Notes: a model not told the origin generated them from the letters alone. DNA of 20,618 nucleotides from an uncultured Collinsella sp. (GCA_900543505.1 UQSB01000043.1:1-20618), one strand, 5' to 3'. Counted from the first letter of the stretch, positions 1 to 9,706 are shown. Numbers and translations are program-made.

Positions 1-206
1 CGAGCGCCCTCGAGGACGCGCGCGACGACCTGCAACACGCCAAGCAGCGGATGTCGAAGTTCCTGCTGCGCCACGGCCTCGTCTTCGACGAGACGACGCC
101 GGCCGGCAGGCGCAGGGGCGCCTGGACGGGGGCCTACTGGGACTGGACGGAGTCCCTCTCCTTCGACGAGCCCGACGACGCCGCGGCCTACGAGCACTAC
201 ATGGAC
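1..206 (+). pseudogene. IS110-family transposase fragment (C-terminal part of the catalytic half, cut by the window edge)
   Basis: Reading frame 3 is open from the left edge and gives a stretch rich in IS110-type signatures: ARDDL, then MSKFLLRHG, then a W-T-x-A-Y-W-x-W pattern (AWTGAYWDW) and a FDEPDDAAAYEHYMD stretch. This combination is typical of the spacer region of IS110/IS1111 transposases between the DEDD-like and Tnp_20 domains. The similarity stops near base 206, where sequence related to another element begins. The frame stays open to 500, but its translation past 206 is only the antisense of IstB. The C-terminal Tnp_20 domain is missing, so this is a dead remnant; the left part lies outside the window. 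Confidence 0.7.
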
Positions 207-493
207 GGAAATGACCTGGTAGAGAACCCTCGCACCGTCTACGTCGCAGGGGACGTAGACGAACTCGTCGAGCACGAGCAGCCTCGCGGGCGACACGTCG
301 TTCAACAGTTTCGACAGCGTTCCCTTGCGCTTCGCGTTGCCGAGCTCGAGAACCAGCTGCGCGGTCTGCCAGAACCTGACCGACATGTCCGCGGCGACCG
401 CGCGCATCGTGAGGGCGACTGCCATGCGCGTCTTGCCGCGCCTGGACTTACCGAAGAAGACGAGGTCTTCGCGCGATTGTTTGTGTCAACGGC
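207..493 (-). pseudogene. IS21-family IstB-like ATPase fragment
   Basis: The minus strand read from about 493 to 207 gives REDLVFFGKSRRGKT, a degenerate Walker A (usual form GPxGxGKT). It continues with an FWQTAQLVLEL segment, then Walker B LLVLDEF and VYVPCDVDGARVLYQVIS. These follow the order and spacing of IstB, the helper ATPase of IS21 elements. The roughly 90 residues that normally precede Walker A and the C-terminal third are absent. An in-frame stop (TGA of GRTGA-type context, near 493-496) lies just upstream. The fragment abuts the IS110 remnant in opposite orientation, so one element probably inserted into or recombined with the other before both decayed. No terminal inverted repeats were seen. 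Confidence 0.65.
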
Positions 494-606
494 CAACTGA
501 ATGTGAACCCTTCTTGCATTGTTGCAACCTGGCTGGCAGCCGGTCTTTAATGACGACGACCATTGTCGCCCGACCCACAAAAGAGCCGCAAGGGGAGGAG
601 CTCCCA

Positions 607-705
607 ATGTTCAACTCATATCGTCTATGGCGCACTACCATTCACCGAAAGTCGGCAACTTTTTCATTCTCTCTATACATGTTTAAACAACATGTTCTAC
701 AATAG
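607..705 (+). CDS. Possible 32-residue leader ORF upstream of malQ
   Basis: An ATG at 607 is preceded by a strong ribosome-binding sequence, GGGGAGGAG at 592-600, with correct spacing. The frame encodes MFNSYRLWRTTIHRKSATF and onward, ending at 703-705 on top of the -10 box of the proposed malQ promoter. No family is recognised. The ribosome site itself lies in a short palindrome (GGAGCTCC, 597-604). It could be a real small protein, a leader peptide or chance. The rest of 494-676 shows no other gene. Confidence 0.2.
   Translation: MFNSYRLWRTTIHRKSATFSFSLYMFKQHVLQ
677..703 (+). promoter_or_regulatory. malQ promoter with GTTTAAAC operator
   Basis: A -10 box TACAAT lies at 698-703; the -35 region (about 675-680) is weak. 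Directly upstream of the -10 is the inverted repeat ACATGTT-TAAAC-AACATGT (677-695) with GTTTAAAC at 681-688 at its heart. GTTTAAAC fits the GT-N-TA-N-AC half-site pattern known for HutC-subfamily GntR repressors, and the same core occurs beside the gntR, PTS and ABC promoters in this window. A repressor bound here would block RNA polymerase. Confidence 0.55.
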
Positions 706-788
706 GGACAATAGCAATGGAAACTCGGGACGAGCCGTCTATCCATCTACGGCGCAGCCCCTTATTCAAAAGGACGGTGAGTGCATCC

Positions 789-2294
789 ATGGAGCGTGCA
801 AGCGGCGTTCTGATGCCCGTTTCGTCATTGCCCGGACCTTACGGTATCGGCGGCTTTGGCTGGAACGCCTATGACTTTGTCGATTTCCTCGCCTCGTGCA
901 AACAACATTACTGGCAGATTCTCCCCCTTACGACAACGAGCTATGGCGACTCGCCCTATCAGTCGTTCTCGGCCCGTGCGGGCAACCCCAATTTCATCGA
1001 CTTTGCCGAGCTTATCGAGGCCGGCTATCTGGAGCAGTGCGATATCGACGGCGTGTACCTGGGCTCCGACCCCAGCAATGTCGACTATGGTGCCATCTTT
1101 GGTGGCCGTCGTCAGATTCTCGACCGCGCCGCCGAGCGCTTTGCCGCCGACAAGCCGGCCGACTTCGACGACTTTGTCCAAGCAAACGAAGACTGGCTCA
1201 TCCCCTACTGCGAGTTCATGACCGTCAAGGAGGAGTGCGGTCTCAAGGCCTTTTGGGAGTGGCCCGCAGAGCTCCGTACCCGCGGCGAGGCTTCTGCCAA
1301 GGTCTGCGCCGCCCATCCCGCGCGCATGCTCTACCACCAGATGACGCAGTACTTCTTCAATCGTCAGTGGAGCCGCCTCAAGGCCTATGCCAACGAGCGC
1401 GATATCCTCATCATCGGCGACCTGCCCATCTATGTCTCGCGCGACTCCGTCGAGATGTGGGCCACGCCCGAGCTCTTTAAGATCGACGCCGCCGGTAATC
1501 CTGTGAGTGTCGCCGGCACGCCGCCCGACCAGTTCTCGGCCACCGGCCAGTACTGGGGCAATCCCATCTACGACTGGGACGCCATGGAAGCCGACGGTTT
1601 CTCCTGGTGGGAGGGCCGTATCCGCGCCGCCCTCGACATGTACGATGTCATCCGCCTGGATCACTTCCGCGGCTTCGAGGCCTATTGGGAGGTGCCGTTC
1701 TCCTCACCCGATTCGTCCTACGGTTCGTGGACGCAGGGCCCCGGCCTCAAGTTCTTCAAGACGCTCGAGGAAAAGCTCGGCACGCTGCCCATCATCGCCG
1801 AAGACCTGGGCTTCCTCACCCCCGGCGTCATCGACATGCGCGACAACTCGGGCTTCCCCGGCATGAAGATCTTGCAGTTCGCCTTTGAGGGCACCAACTC
1901 GTACTACCTGCCGCACAACTACATTGCCAACACCGTCGCCTATGTGGGCACACACGACAACGAGACGGCGCGCGGTTGGTTTGAGGGAACGGCCACCCCG
2001 CGTCAGCGCGAGCAGGCGGCCCTGTACACCCACCAGCAGGCAGGCGAGCCCATGGCCGATGCACTCAACCGCGCCATCGCCGCCAGCGTAAGCGATACCT
2101 GCATCTACACCATGCAGGACCTGCTCAACCTGGGCAACGAGGCGCGCATCAACACTCCCGCCACCATGGGCGGCAACTGGACCTGGCGCATGCTCGATGG
2201 CGCCATCACCCGCGAGCTCGAGCACAAGCTCACCGGCTGGACCGAGACCTACTTCCGCATCCCGTCGGAAGACGAAATTGAGCTTCCCCAATAG
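789..2294 (+). CDS. malQ: 4-alpha-glucanotransferase (amylomaltase), GH77
   Basis: MalQ transfers glucan segments between malto-oligosaccharides in the cytoplasm, releasing glucose and making longer chains that glycogen phosphorylase can attack. The 501-residue product has the usual family length. All three GH77 catalytic residues are visible: nucleophile D291 in VIRLDHFRGF, acid/base E338 in IIAEDLG, and the transition-state stabiliser D390 in VGTHDNE. The N terminus MERASGVLMPVSSLPGPYGI matches the family start. I therefore chose ATG 789, which has GGTGA at 776-780 as ribosome-binding site, over the in-frame ATG at 717, which would lie only a few bases from the transcription start and has no ribosome site. 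The gene is followed by a strong hairpin and then glgP, its functional partner. Regulation is probably by the operator at 677-695. Confidence 0.95.
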   Translation: MERASGVLMPVSSLPGPYGIGGFGWNAYDFVDFLASCKQHYWQILPLTTTSYGDSPYQSFSARAGNPNFIDFAELIEAGYLEQCDIDGVYLGSDPSNVDYGAIFGGRRQILDRAAERFAADKPADFDDFVQANEDWLIPYCEFMTVKEECGLKAFWEWPAELRTRGEASAKVCAAHPARMLYHQMTQYFFNRQWSRLKAYANERDILIIGDLPIYVSRDSVEMWATPELFKIDAAGNPVSVAGTPPDQFSATGQYWGNPIYDWDAMEADGFSWWEGRIRAALDMYDVIRLDHFRGFEAYWEVPFSSPDSSYGSWTQGPGLKFFKTLEEKLGTLPIIAEDLGFLTPGVIDMRDNSGFPGMKILQFAFEGTNSYYLPHNYIANTVAYVGTHDNETARGWFEGTATPRQREQAALYTHQQAGEPMADALNRAIAASVSDTCIYTMQDLLNLGNEARINTPATMGGNWTWRMLDGAITRELEHKLTGWTETYFRIPSEDEIELPQ

Positions 2295-2342
2295 GAGCCA
2301 CCGCGCCCGACCCCACCCCATCGTGCGGACGCGTCCGTTTTC

Positions 2343-2383
2343 CCCGCGCGAGGCCACTCCAATCCCTCGCGCGGGCTTCTTTT
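2343..2383 (+). terminator. Intrinsic terminator between malQ and glgP
   Basis: A perfect 11-bp stem, CCCGCGCGAGG (2343-2353) with CCTCGCGCGGG (2365-2375), has an 11-base loop and is followed by CTTCTTTT. It sits 49 bp after the malQ stop and only 40 bp before the glgP start. No convincing promoter fits in the remaining gap, so it may act as a partial terminator that lowers glgP transcription relative to malQ. Confidence 0.8.
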
Positions 2384-2422
2384 GAATTTCTGACATGTAA
2401 TCAACCCATCACAGGAGGAAAC

Positions 2423-4690
<2,268 letters not shown>

Positions 4691-4715
4691 TTCGGTTTCA
4701 TCGCCCATCCTCTTG

Positions 4716-4749
4716 AAAACGGAGCCACGGCAACGCGGCTCCGTTTTTT
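4716..4749 (+). terminator. Intrinsic terminator of glgP
   Basis: AAAACGGAGCC (4716-4726) pairs with GGCTCCGTTTT (4737-4747) around a 10-base loop and runs into TTTTTT (4744-4749). It is 25 bp after the glgP stop codon. The A-tract on the left arm means it can also work weakly on the other strand. Confidence 0.9.
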
Positions 4750-4829
4750 GTGCTCGCACGTTACCCTGTGATCCGACTCGGCCAAACAATCTCGATCCAT
4801 AACAACTACTCAACCAAAACGGTCCCAGC

Positions 4830-5007
4830 TGTTACAGATTGAGACATACCGGCCCCTCCCCTTGGGTTTATCTCAATCTGTAACATCTAGCAGGTGAAAT
4901 TCGCCTTTGGTGTTACAGATTTAGATGAAATGGTTAGCTCAGCGGAACCGCCTCGATCTGTAACATCTAACGTTCGAAATCGGCCCTATCCGTTACAGAT
5001 CGAGACA
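4830..5007. repeat. Array of five 16-17 bp repeats in alternating orientation
   Basis: The core TGTTACAGATYGAGAYA occurs five times: plus at 4830-4846, minus at 4869-4885, plus at 4911-4927, minus at 4950-4965, plus at 4991-5007. Gaps are 22, 25, 22 and 25 bases, so the whole repeats with a period of 80-81 bp. The two 25-base gaps are themselves similar (TCTA.C....GAAAT..GCC). Neighbouring copies can form long hairpins in DNA or RNA. The array fills the space between the convergent glgP and ABC operons, a common place for REP/BIME-like elements. No gene is seen in 4750-5145. Confidence 0.8.
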
Positions 5008-5033
5008 AACGACCGGTCAGACAGTCCCAACAC

Positions 5034-5077
5034 AAAGAAAGGCTCCCCTCTCGCCCAGTGGACGGGAGGGGAGCCTT
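5034..5077 (-). terminator. Terminator of the ABC transporter operon
   Basis: A perfect 12-bp stem, AAGGCTCCCCTC (5039-5050) with GAGGGGAGCCTT (5066-5077), ends on the minus strand in TTTCTTTG. It lies about 70 bp past the stop of the ATPase gene. On the plus strand it is followed by ATATG only, so minus-strand use is favoured. Confidence 0.8.
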
Positions 5078-5145
5078 ATATGTGACCGCGGCAAAAGGAT
5101 GGCAAAGCCGCAGTCGCCCAAAGGGAGGGCCTGGATGCACCGGGC

Positions 5146-6345
5146 CTAGATAAGGTTCTTGCCAGACACCTTATCGAAGAGATGAGTCGCGTTCTTCTCG
5201 AACTTGAACCAGATGGGGTCGCCAGCCTTGAGCGCGCCCTTGGCCTCGAGGTCGACGACGGGGATAATCAGGACAAACTGGCCGTCGGGAGCGGTCACGT
5301 GGACATGCTCGGTCGAGCCCATGAGCTCGGTCACCTCGACGGTGCCCTGGAGCGCACCCTCCTCGCCCTTGTCGGCAAGCAGAATCTGCTCGGGACGCAC
5401 GCCGGCCGTGATCTCCTTCACGTCGCCGCCGTCCCAGTTGAGAGCAAGCTGAGCGCAGGTCTCGGGGGCGAGCGCCACGTTCATATCCTCGGTCTTGACG
5501 GTAAAGCCGTTGCCCGAGCGCACCAGCTGGGCATCGAAGAAGTTCATCTGCGGCACGCCGATAAAGCCGGCGACGAAGATGTTCGCGGGATGGTTGAAGA
5601 CCTCCTGCGGGGTGGCGATCTGCTGGACGACGCCATCCTTCATGACCACGATACGGTCACCGAGGGTCATAGCCTCGGTCTGGTCGTGAGTAACATAAAT
5701 GAACGTGCCCTTGATCTCATGACGCAGCTTAATGAGCTCGGCGCGCATCTGGTTACGAAGCTTAGCATCCAGGTTGGACAGGGGCTCGTCCATCAGAAAG
5801 ACCTTGGGGTCACGTACGATGGCGCGGCCGATGGCGACACGCTGGCGCTGGCCACCCGAAAGCGCCTTAGGCTTACGGTCGAGATACTCGGTAATGCCCA
5901 GGATCTCGGCAGCAGAGCGAACCTTGCGGTCGATCTCGTCCTTGGGGACCTTCTTGAGCTCGAGCGTAAATGCCATGTTCTCGTACACCGTCATATTGGG
6001 GTACAGAGCGTAGCTCTGGAACACCATGGCGATGTCGCGGTCCTTGGGCGCCACGTCGTTGACGCGCTTGCCGTCGATGAGCACGTCGCCGGAGGTGATG
6101 TCCTCTAGGCCGGCGACCATGCGCATCGTCGTGGACTTACCGCAGCCAGAGGGGCCAACGAGGACGATGAACTCCTGGTCGTGAACGGTGAGGTTGAAGT
6201 CCTCTACAGCGAGCACACCGTCCTCGGTAACCTTGAGGTTGTGCTTCTTCTCCTCGGTCTTCTTCTTTTTGCCAAAGAAGCCCTTCTTTTTTGACTCGTT
6301 GTTGGGATACACCTTCTGAACATGTTTGAGAACGATCTCGGCCAT
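5146..6345 (-). CDS. ABC sugar importer ATPase, MsmK/UgpC/MalK type, with lysine-rich N-terminal insert
   Basis: This is the cytoplasmic nucleotide-binding subunit that powers import by the two permeases upstream. The 399-residue protein shows Walker A GPSGCGKST (64-72, K70), signature LSGGQ (162-166), Walker B FLMDEP (D186, E187) and the switch histidine H220 in VTHDQ. A C-terminal TOBE/MalK-like regulatory domain follows from about 300. Such ATPases often serve several sugar importers. Between the first strand (MAEIVLKHVQKVYPN) and VLAVEDFNLTV there is an extra segment of about 25-30 residues containing KKKGFFGKKKKTEEKK; it shifts Walker A from the usual position near 40 to 64. The start has AAAGG eight bases upstream. 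A short GC-rich hairpin (6364-6388) lies in the 68-bp gap after the permease gene. It is the last gene of the operon. Confidence 0.93.
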   Translation of the reverse strand: MAEIVLKHVQKVYPNNESKKKGFFGKKKKTEEKKHNLKVTEDGVLAVEDFNLTVHDQEFIVLVGPSGCGKSTTMRMVAGLEDITSGDVLIDGKRVNDVAPKDRDIAMVFQSYALYPNMTVYENMAFTLELKKVPKDEIDRKVRSAAEILGITEYLDRKPKALSGGQRQRVAIGRAIVRDPKVFLMDEPLSNLDAKLRNQMRAELIKLRHEIKGTFIYVTHDQTEAMTLGDRIVVMKDGVVQQIATPQEVFNHPANIFVAGFIGVPQMNFFDAQLVRSGNGFTVKTEDMNVALAPETCAQLALNWDGGDVKEITAGVRPEQILLADKGEEGALQGTVEVTELMGSTEHVHVTAPDGQFVLIIPVVDLEAKGALKAGDPIWFKFEKNATHLFDKVSGKNLI

Positions 6346-6413
6346 GTCTCTACCTTTCGATACGCGGCGCCGCGCTGAGGAGCGCCGCCAAAACTTGCAA
6401 AACAGTTACGGCA

Positions 6414-7253
6414 TCAGCCCTTGACGGCACCTGCCACCACACCGTCGATGATGTACTTCTGGCAGAAGATGTACATGATGACGATGGGGACAACGACCAT
6501 CATGATGCAGGCCATCATGGGGCCGAGCTCGACGTGGCCATAGCCGCCGCGGAAGTACTGGATCAAAATAGGAATGGTCTTGTACTTGGTGGAGTCGAGC
6601 GTAAGGTAGGGCAGCAGGTAGTCGTTCCAGACCCACATGGTTTCGAGGATGCCGACCGAAAGATAGGTGGGCTTCATGATGGGGAGAACGATCTTAAAGA
6701 ACACTTGGACCGGGTTGCAGCCGTCGATCATGGCCGCTTCCTCAATCTCGAGCGGGATGTTCTTGACGAAGCCGGCGAACATAAAGACCGCGAGGCCCGC
6801 GCCAAAACCAAGGTAGATGAAGCAGATGTTAAACGGCGTGTTAAAGCCGATGCGGTCCGCGAGGTTGGACAGCGTGAACATGAGCATCTGGAACGGTACG
6901 ACCATCGAGAAGACGAACAGGTAATAGAAGAAGTTCGAGATCTTGCTGTTGACGCGCACCACGTACCAAGCGCACATGGAGCAGCACACCAGAATCAGCA
7001 CGACCGACGTGACCGTGATGATGAGCGAGTACATAAACGCCGAGGCAAAGCCCTGCTCGTTCAGAGCGTGCACGTAGTTTGCGAGGCCGTTGAACGTCTC
7101 GGGCGTGAGCAGATCGAACGCCGTGGTGGTGCTGATTGCGGTCGCTTTCTTAAAGGAATTGAGCGCAATCATGAACACGGGGTAGATCCATGCGAGCGAC
7201 AGGATCGTAAAGAAGATCGAGAGCGCGCGGTTGATAGCCTTATCGCGTTTCAT
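6414..7253 (-). CDS. ABC sugar permease, MalG/UgpE type
   Basis: This is the second integral-membrane subunit of the importer (binding-protein-dependent transport inner-membrane component). The 279-residue protein has about six hydrophobic segments, beginning with a helix at roughly 13-33. It carries the EAA loop EEAAMIDGCNPVQVFFKIVLP (E172 A173 A174), which docks on the ATPase. The C terminus is the short KG-ending form typical of MalG-like proteins. Its ATG overlaps the preceding stop codon by one base (TAATG at 7251-7255) and is preceded by AAGGAGGTG, so the two permeases are translationally coupled. The substrate cannot be fixed from sequence alone; the neighbours point to an alpha-glucoside or malto-oligosaccharide. 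Confidence 0.92.
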   Translation of the reverse strand: MKRDKAINRALSIFFTILSLAWIYPVFMIALNSFKKATAISTTTAFDLLTPETFNGLANYVHALNEQGFASAFMYSLIITVTSVVLILVCCSMCAWYVVRVNSKISNFFYYLFVFSMVVPFQMLMFTLSNLADRIGFNTPFNICFIYLGFGAGLAVFMFAGFVKNIPLEIEEAAMIDGCNPVQVFFKIVLPIMKPTYLSVGILETMWVWNDYLLPYLTLDSTKYKTIPILIQYFRGGYGHVELGPMMACIMMVVVPIVIMYIFCQKYIIDGVVAGAVKG

Positions 7254-8107
7254 TACTGCTGCACCTCCTTGGACCTCGTGGCCTTAAGCTGGATCATAGA
7301 AATAGCGACAACCAGGATGCAGAAGATAACTGCCTTGGCCTGACCGATGCCCTGCCATGCGATGCCAGCACGCGAATAGAACGTGTTGTAGATGTTCAGG
7401 GCGAGCATCTCGGTGGAGTGCGCCGGGGCGCCACCGGTAAGGGCGAGGTTCTGGTCGAACAGCTTAAAGCCGTTGGTGATGGACAGGAACAGGCAGATGG
7501 TGATAGTCGGCATCAGGTTGGGGATCTTAACCTTCCAAAACGTCTGCCATGCCGTAGCGCCATCGACCTTGGCGGCCTCGATGTAGTCGGACGGAATGGA
7601 CTGCAGACCGGCGATGTAGATGATCATCATGTAGCCGACCTGCTGCCACAGGGTCAGGATGATAAGGCCCCAGAAGCCAGCGGCGGAGTTGAGGGCGATG
7701 AGCTGGGCGCCCACGTTGGAGAGCAGGCAGTTGATCAGAATCTGCCAAATGTAGCCCAGCACGATGCCGCCGATCAGGTTAGGCATAAAGAAGATCGTAC
7801 GGAAGATGTTGGTGCCCTTGAGCGCCTTGCGGGTGAGCGCCTGCGCGATGGCCAGCGCGATCACGTTGATGAGCACCGTCGACAGGAAGGCAAACGCCAC
7901 CGTAAAGAAGAACGACGTGGAGAACTGCGGATCGGACAGCGCGCGCACGTAGTTCTCGATACCGACAAAGTGCGCGTTATTGATGGTAATAAACTGGCAG
8001 AACGAGAGATAGAAACCCTGGATAAAGGGAATCACGAACCCGATCATAAACGCCAGGCACGTGGGCAGCATAAAGAGCGGCCACCAGCGCTTGAGTGCTT
8101 TGCCCAT
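7253..8107 (-). CDS. ABC sugar permease, MalF/UgpA type
   Basis: This is the first integral-membrane subunit of the importer. The 284-residue protein starts with a membrane helix (about 10-33) after a short basic cytoplasmic tail. It has six predicted membrane segments and the EAA loop YIEAAKVDGATAWQTFWKVK (E177 A178 A179). It lacks the extra N-terminal helices and large P2 loop of E. coli MalF and so resembles the shorter MsmF/UgpA form. The start has GAAAGGA upstream. It follows the binding-protein gene by 87 bp, a gap filled by a strong hairpin that probably lowers permease expression relative to the binding protein. Confidence 0.92.
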   Translation of the reverse strand: MGKALKRWWPLFMLPTCLAFMIGFVIPFIQGFYLSFCQFITINNAHFVGIENYVRALSDPQFSTSFFFTVAFAFLSTVLINVIALAIAQALTRKALKGTNIFRTIFFMPNLIGGIVLGYIWQILINCLLSNVGAQLIALNSAAGFWGLIILTLWQQVGYMMIIYIAGLQSIPSDYIEAAKVDGATAWQTFWKVKIPNLMPTITICLFLSITNGFKLFDQNLALTGGAPAHSTEMLALNIYNTFYSRAGIAWQGIGQAKAVIFCILVVAISMIQLKATRSKEVQQ

Positions 8108-8127
8108 AGAAGGGTCCTTTCAATATG

Positions 8128-8163
8128 CAGGGGGCGGGCAAACCTACGTCTGCCCGCCCCCTG
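8128..8163 (-). promoter_or_regulatory. Strong intercistronic hairpin between binding-protein and permease genes
   Basis: A perfect 13-bp stem (CAGGGGGCGGGCA, 8128-8140, with TGCCCGCCCCCTG, 8151-8163) has a 10-base loop. On the minus strand it is not followed by a T-run (TATTGAAAGG), so it is unlikely to be an efficient terminator. It more likely protects the 3' end of the binding-protein message and sets the ratio of binding protein to permease, as intercistronic hairpins do in malE-malF of enterobacteria. Confidence 0.75.
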
Positions 8164-8194
8164 TCGCTAATCAGATAGCTTGGGCAGCAACTGC

Positions 8195-9511
8195 TTACTC
8201 GGAAGCAGCCTTCTCGGTCTTCCAGCCATCGACGAAGGCGTTCTTGACGCCGTCCCACTTGGTGTTGTCGGCAGCATAAGCGATGAGAGCCTGCTTGAGG
8301 TTCTTCTTCCACTCCTCAGAGGGGATGTAAACGAAGTCCCAAGCGACGGTCTTCTTGCCGTCCTTGGCCATAGCAACGGCCTGCTGCGAGAAGACGTTGG
8401 TGGTCTCCTTAGCGCTCTTGAACGGGGCGGTCAGACCCATCTTGTCAGCGATGATGCTGGTGGCGGTGTCAGAAGTGACGCACCAATACATGAAGTCCTC
8501 GGTGGCCTTCTGGGCATCCTCGGAAGCCTGGGAGCTGACGCACCAGTAGTTCTCGCCGCCGGAGCACAGGCCCTGGTTCTCCTCGCCATCGACGCCGATG
8601 TAGATCGGCAGCATGCCGAGCTGGTCGTCGGTCATACCGGCCTTGGTGAGGTCGGCGTAGGCCCAAGAGCCGTTCTGGTAGAAGACGGCCTTGCCGGTTG
8701 CGAACTCGTTGGTGGCGTCGTCACCGGTCTTGGAGGCGAGCTGCGAAGGATCGCAGGTGGAGTCGGTGATATACAGGTCGAAGATCTGCTTAAAGTTGTC
8801 GAGATACTCGCCCTTGATCTCGTCGTCCTCCTGATTGTGCTCCTTCTCGAACTCGTAGTAGAGCGGGAGGTTGGCGAGGTGCGTGGTGTAGCGCCAGCTG
8901 GAGGAGTCATCCATACCGGCGGAAGTGAAGGCACCGTCAACGCCGAGCTCGTCCTTGCGGGCCTGGATGTCATCGGCGCAAGCCTTCAGCTTGTCGAAGG
9001 AGTTGATGTCCTCGGCCTTGTAGCCGGCCTTCTCGAGGAGCTCCTTGTTGTAAATGATGCCGTAGCTCTCCTGAACCCAGTCGATACCCAGATCCTTGCC
9101 GTCGGACTGCAGCGCCAGGGAGTCGTCGATGAGCTCGCCGCGGAGCTTGGTGTCGGAAAGATCGGCGCAGTAGTCCTTCCAGTTCTTAAGGCCGGTGGGG
9201 CCGTTGACCTGGAACAGCGTCGGAGCGGAGCTCTTGGACATCTCGGACTTGAGCTTCTCCTCGTAGGTGTTGGAGGCGGCGGTCACGATCTTGACCTCGA
9301 CGCCCTTCTCCTTCTTGTACGCCTTGGCGATCTCCTTCCACTCCTTGTCGACCTCGGGCTTGAACTGGAGGAAGTAGACCTCGGCAGCGTCACCAGAAGC
9401 AGAGGAGCCGGAGCCGGCAGAACCACCGCAGCCCACGAGACCCAGACCAAGAACCGCAGCCGCGGAACCAGCAAAGCCCAGGAACTGCCTTCTGCTCATT
9501 TCGTTCTTCAT
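8195..9511 (-). CDS. ABC sugar-binding lipoprotein (family 1 solute-binding protein)
   Basis: This is the extracellular binding protein that captures the sugar and delivers it to the permeases. The 438-residue product starts MKNEMSRRQFLGFAGSA; SRRQFLG is a twin-arginine (Tat) motif and LVGC (C28) a lipobox, so it is predicted to be a Tat-exported lipoprotein. A Gly/Ser-rich linker follows, then the SBP_bac_1 fold with typical patterns such as WVQESYGIIYNKELLEKAG. I prefer ATG 9511, with AGGGTGG about six bases upstream; a GTG at 9529 in the same frame would add six residues, and an inner ATG at 9499 would also keep the signal. The leader carries a 7-bp hairpin (9535-9553) just before the ribosome site. 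It is the first gene of the operon, and two operator-like palindromes lie 110-195 bp upstream. Confidence 0.9.
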   Translation of the reverse strand: MKNEMSRRQFLGFAGSAAAVLGLGLVGCGGSAGSGSSASGDAAEVYFLQFKPEVDKEWKEIAKAYKKEKGVEVKIVTAASNTYEEKLKSEMSKSSAPTLFQVNGPTGLKNWKDYCADLSDTKLRGELIDDSLALQSDGKDLGIDWVQESYGIIYNKELLEKAGYKAEDINSFDKLKACADDIQARKDELGVDGAFTSAGMDDSSSWRYTTHLANLPLYYEFEKEHNQEDDEIKGEYLDNFKQIFDLYITDSTCDPSQLASKTGDDATNEFATGKAVFYQNGSWAYADLTKAGMTDDQLGMLPIYIGVDGEENQGLCSGGENYWCVSSQASEDAQKATEDFMYWCVTSDTATSIIADKMGLTAPFKSAKETTNVFSQQAVAMAKDGKKTVAWDFVYIPSEEWKKNLKQALIAYAADNTKWDGVKNAFVDGWKTEKAASE

Positions 9512-9619
9512 TACAATCCACCCTTTCACACCGTGGCGGCACCCTTTGCCGCCGCCTTCGGAGATTGGCTCGGGGACTTTGCCCCTTTTGCTGATTTGTA
9601 CAATACGCTATTTGGCTAG

Positions 9620-9631
9620 TTGTTTGAACAA
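9620..9631 (-). promoter_or_regulatory. Operator-like palindrome, proximal to the ABC operon
   Basis: TTGTTTGAACAA is a near-perfect 12-bp palindrome differing from the GTTTAAAC core by one base in the centre. It sits about 110 bp before the binding-protein start. A possible minus-strand promoter (TTCACC, then TAGTAA after 18 bp) would place it at the transcription start. CTAG occurs on both outer flanks (9617-9620 and 9638-9641). Confidence 0.45.
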
Positions 9632-9694
9632 GTATTACTAGAGCGGTAGAAAAACTTCGGTGAACGGTAATTTCGACTTGATACTTGACAAGTT

Positions 9695-9706
9695 TTGTAT
9701 AAACAA
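9695..9706 (-). promoter_or_regulatory. Operator-like palindrome, distal to the ABC operon
   Basis: TTGTATAAACAA contains GTATAAAC (9697-9704), which fits the GT-N-TA-N-AC pattern exactly. Its centre is 75 bp from that of the proximal site. It lies between the terminator of the regulator gene and the ABC operon, with the small inverted repeat ACTTG-A-CAAGT (9683-9693) beside it. Confidence 0.5.

Noticed and set aside
717..788. Upstream in-frame ATG as malQ start
   Set aside because: The extra 24 residues do not resemble the family N terminus, the ATG lies only a few bases after the predicted transcription start, and it has no ribosome-binding site.
4830..5007. Repeat array considered as a CRISPR
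   Set aside because: Repeats are only 16-17 bp, alternate in orientation, and the spacers are similar to one another; no cas genes are present.
4894..5085. 63-codon plus-strand frame within the repeat array
   Set aside because: It is made of the palindromic repeats and the operon terminator, with no ribosome site; treated as non-coding.
8180..9619. 479-codon plus-strand frame opposite the binding-protein gene
   Set aside because: Leu/Val/Gly-rich shadow translation produced by codon bias; the minus strand encodes a lipoprotein with Tat motif and lipobox.
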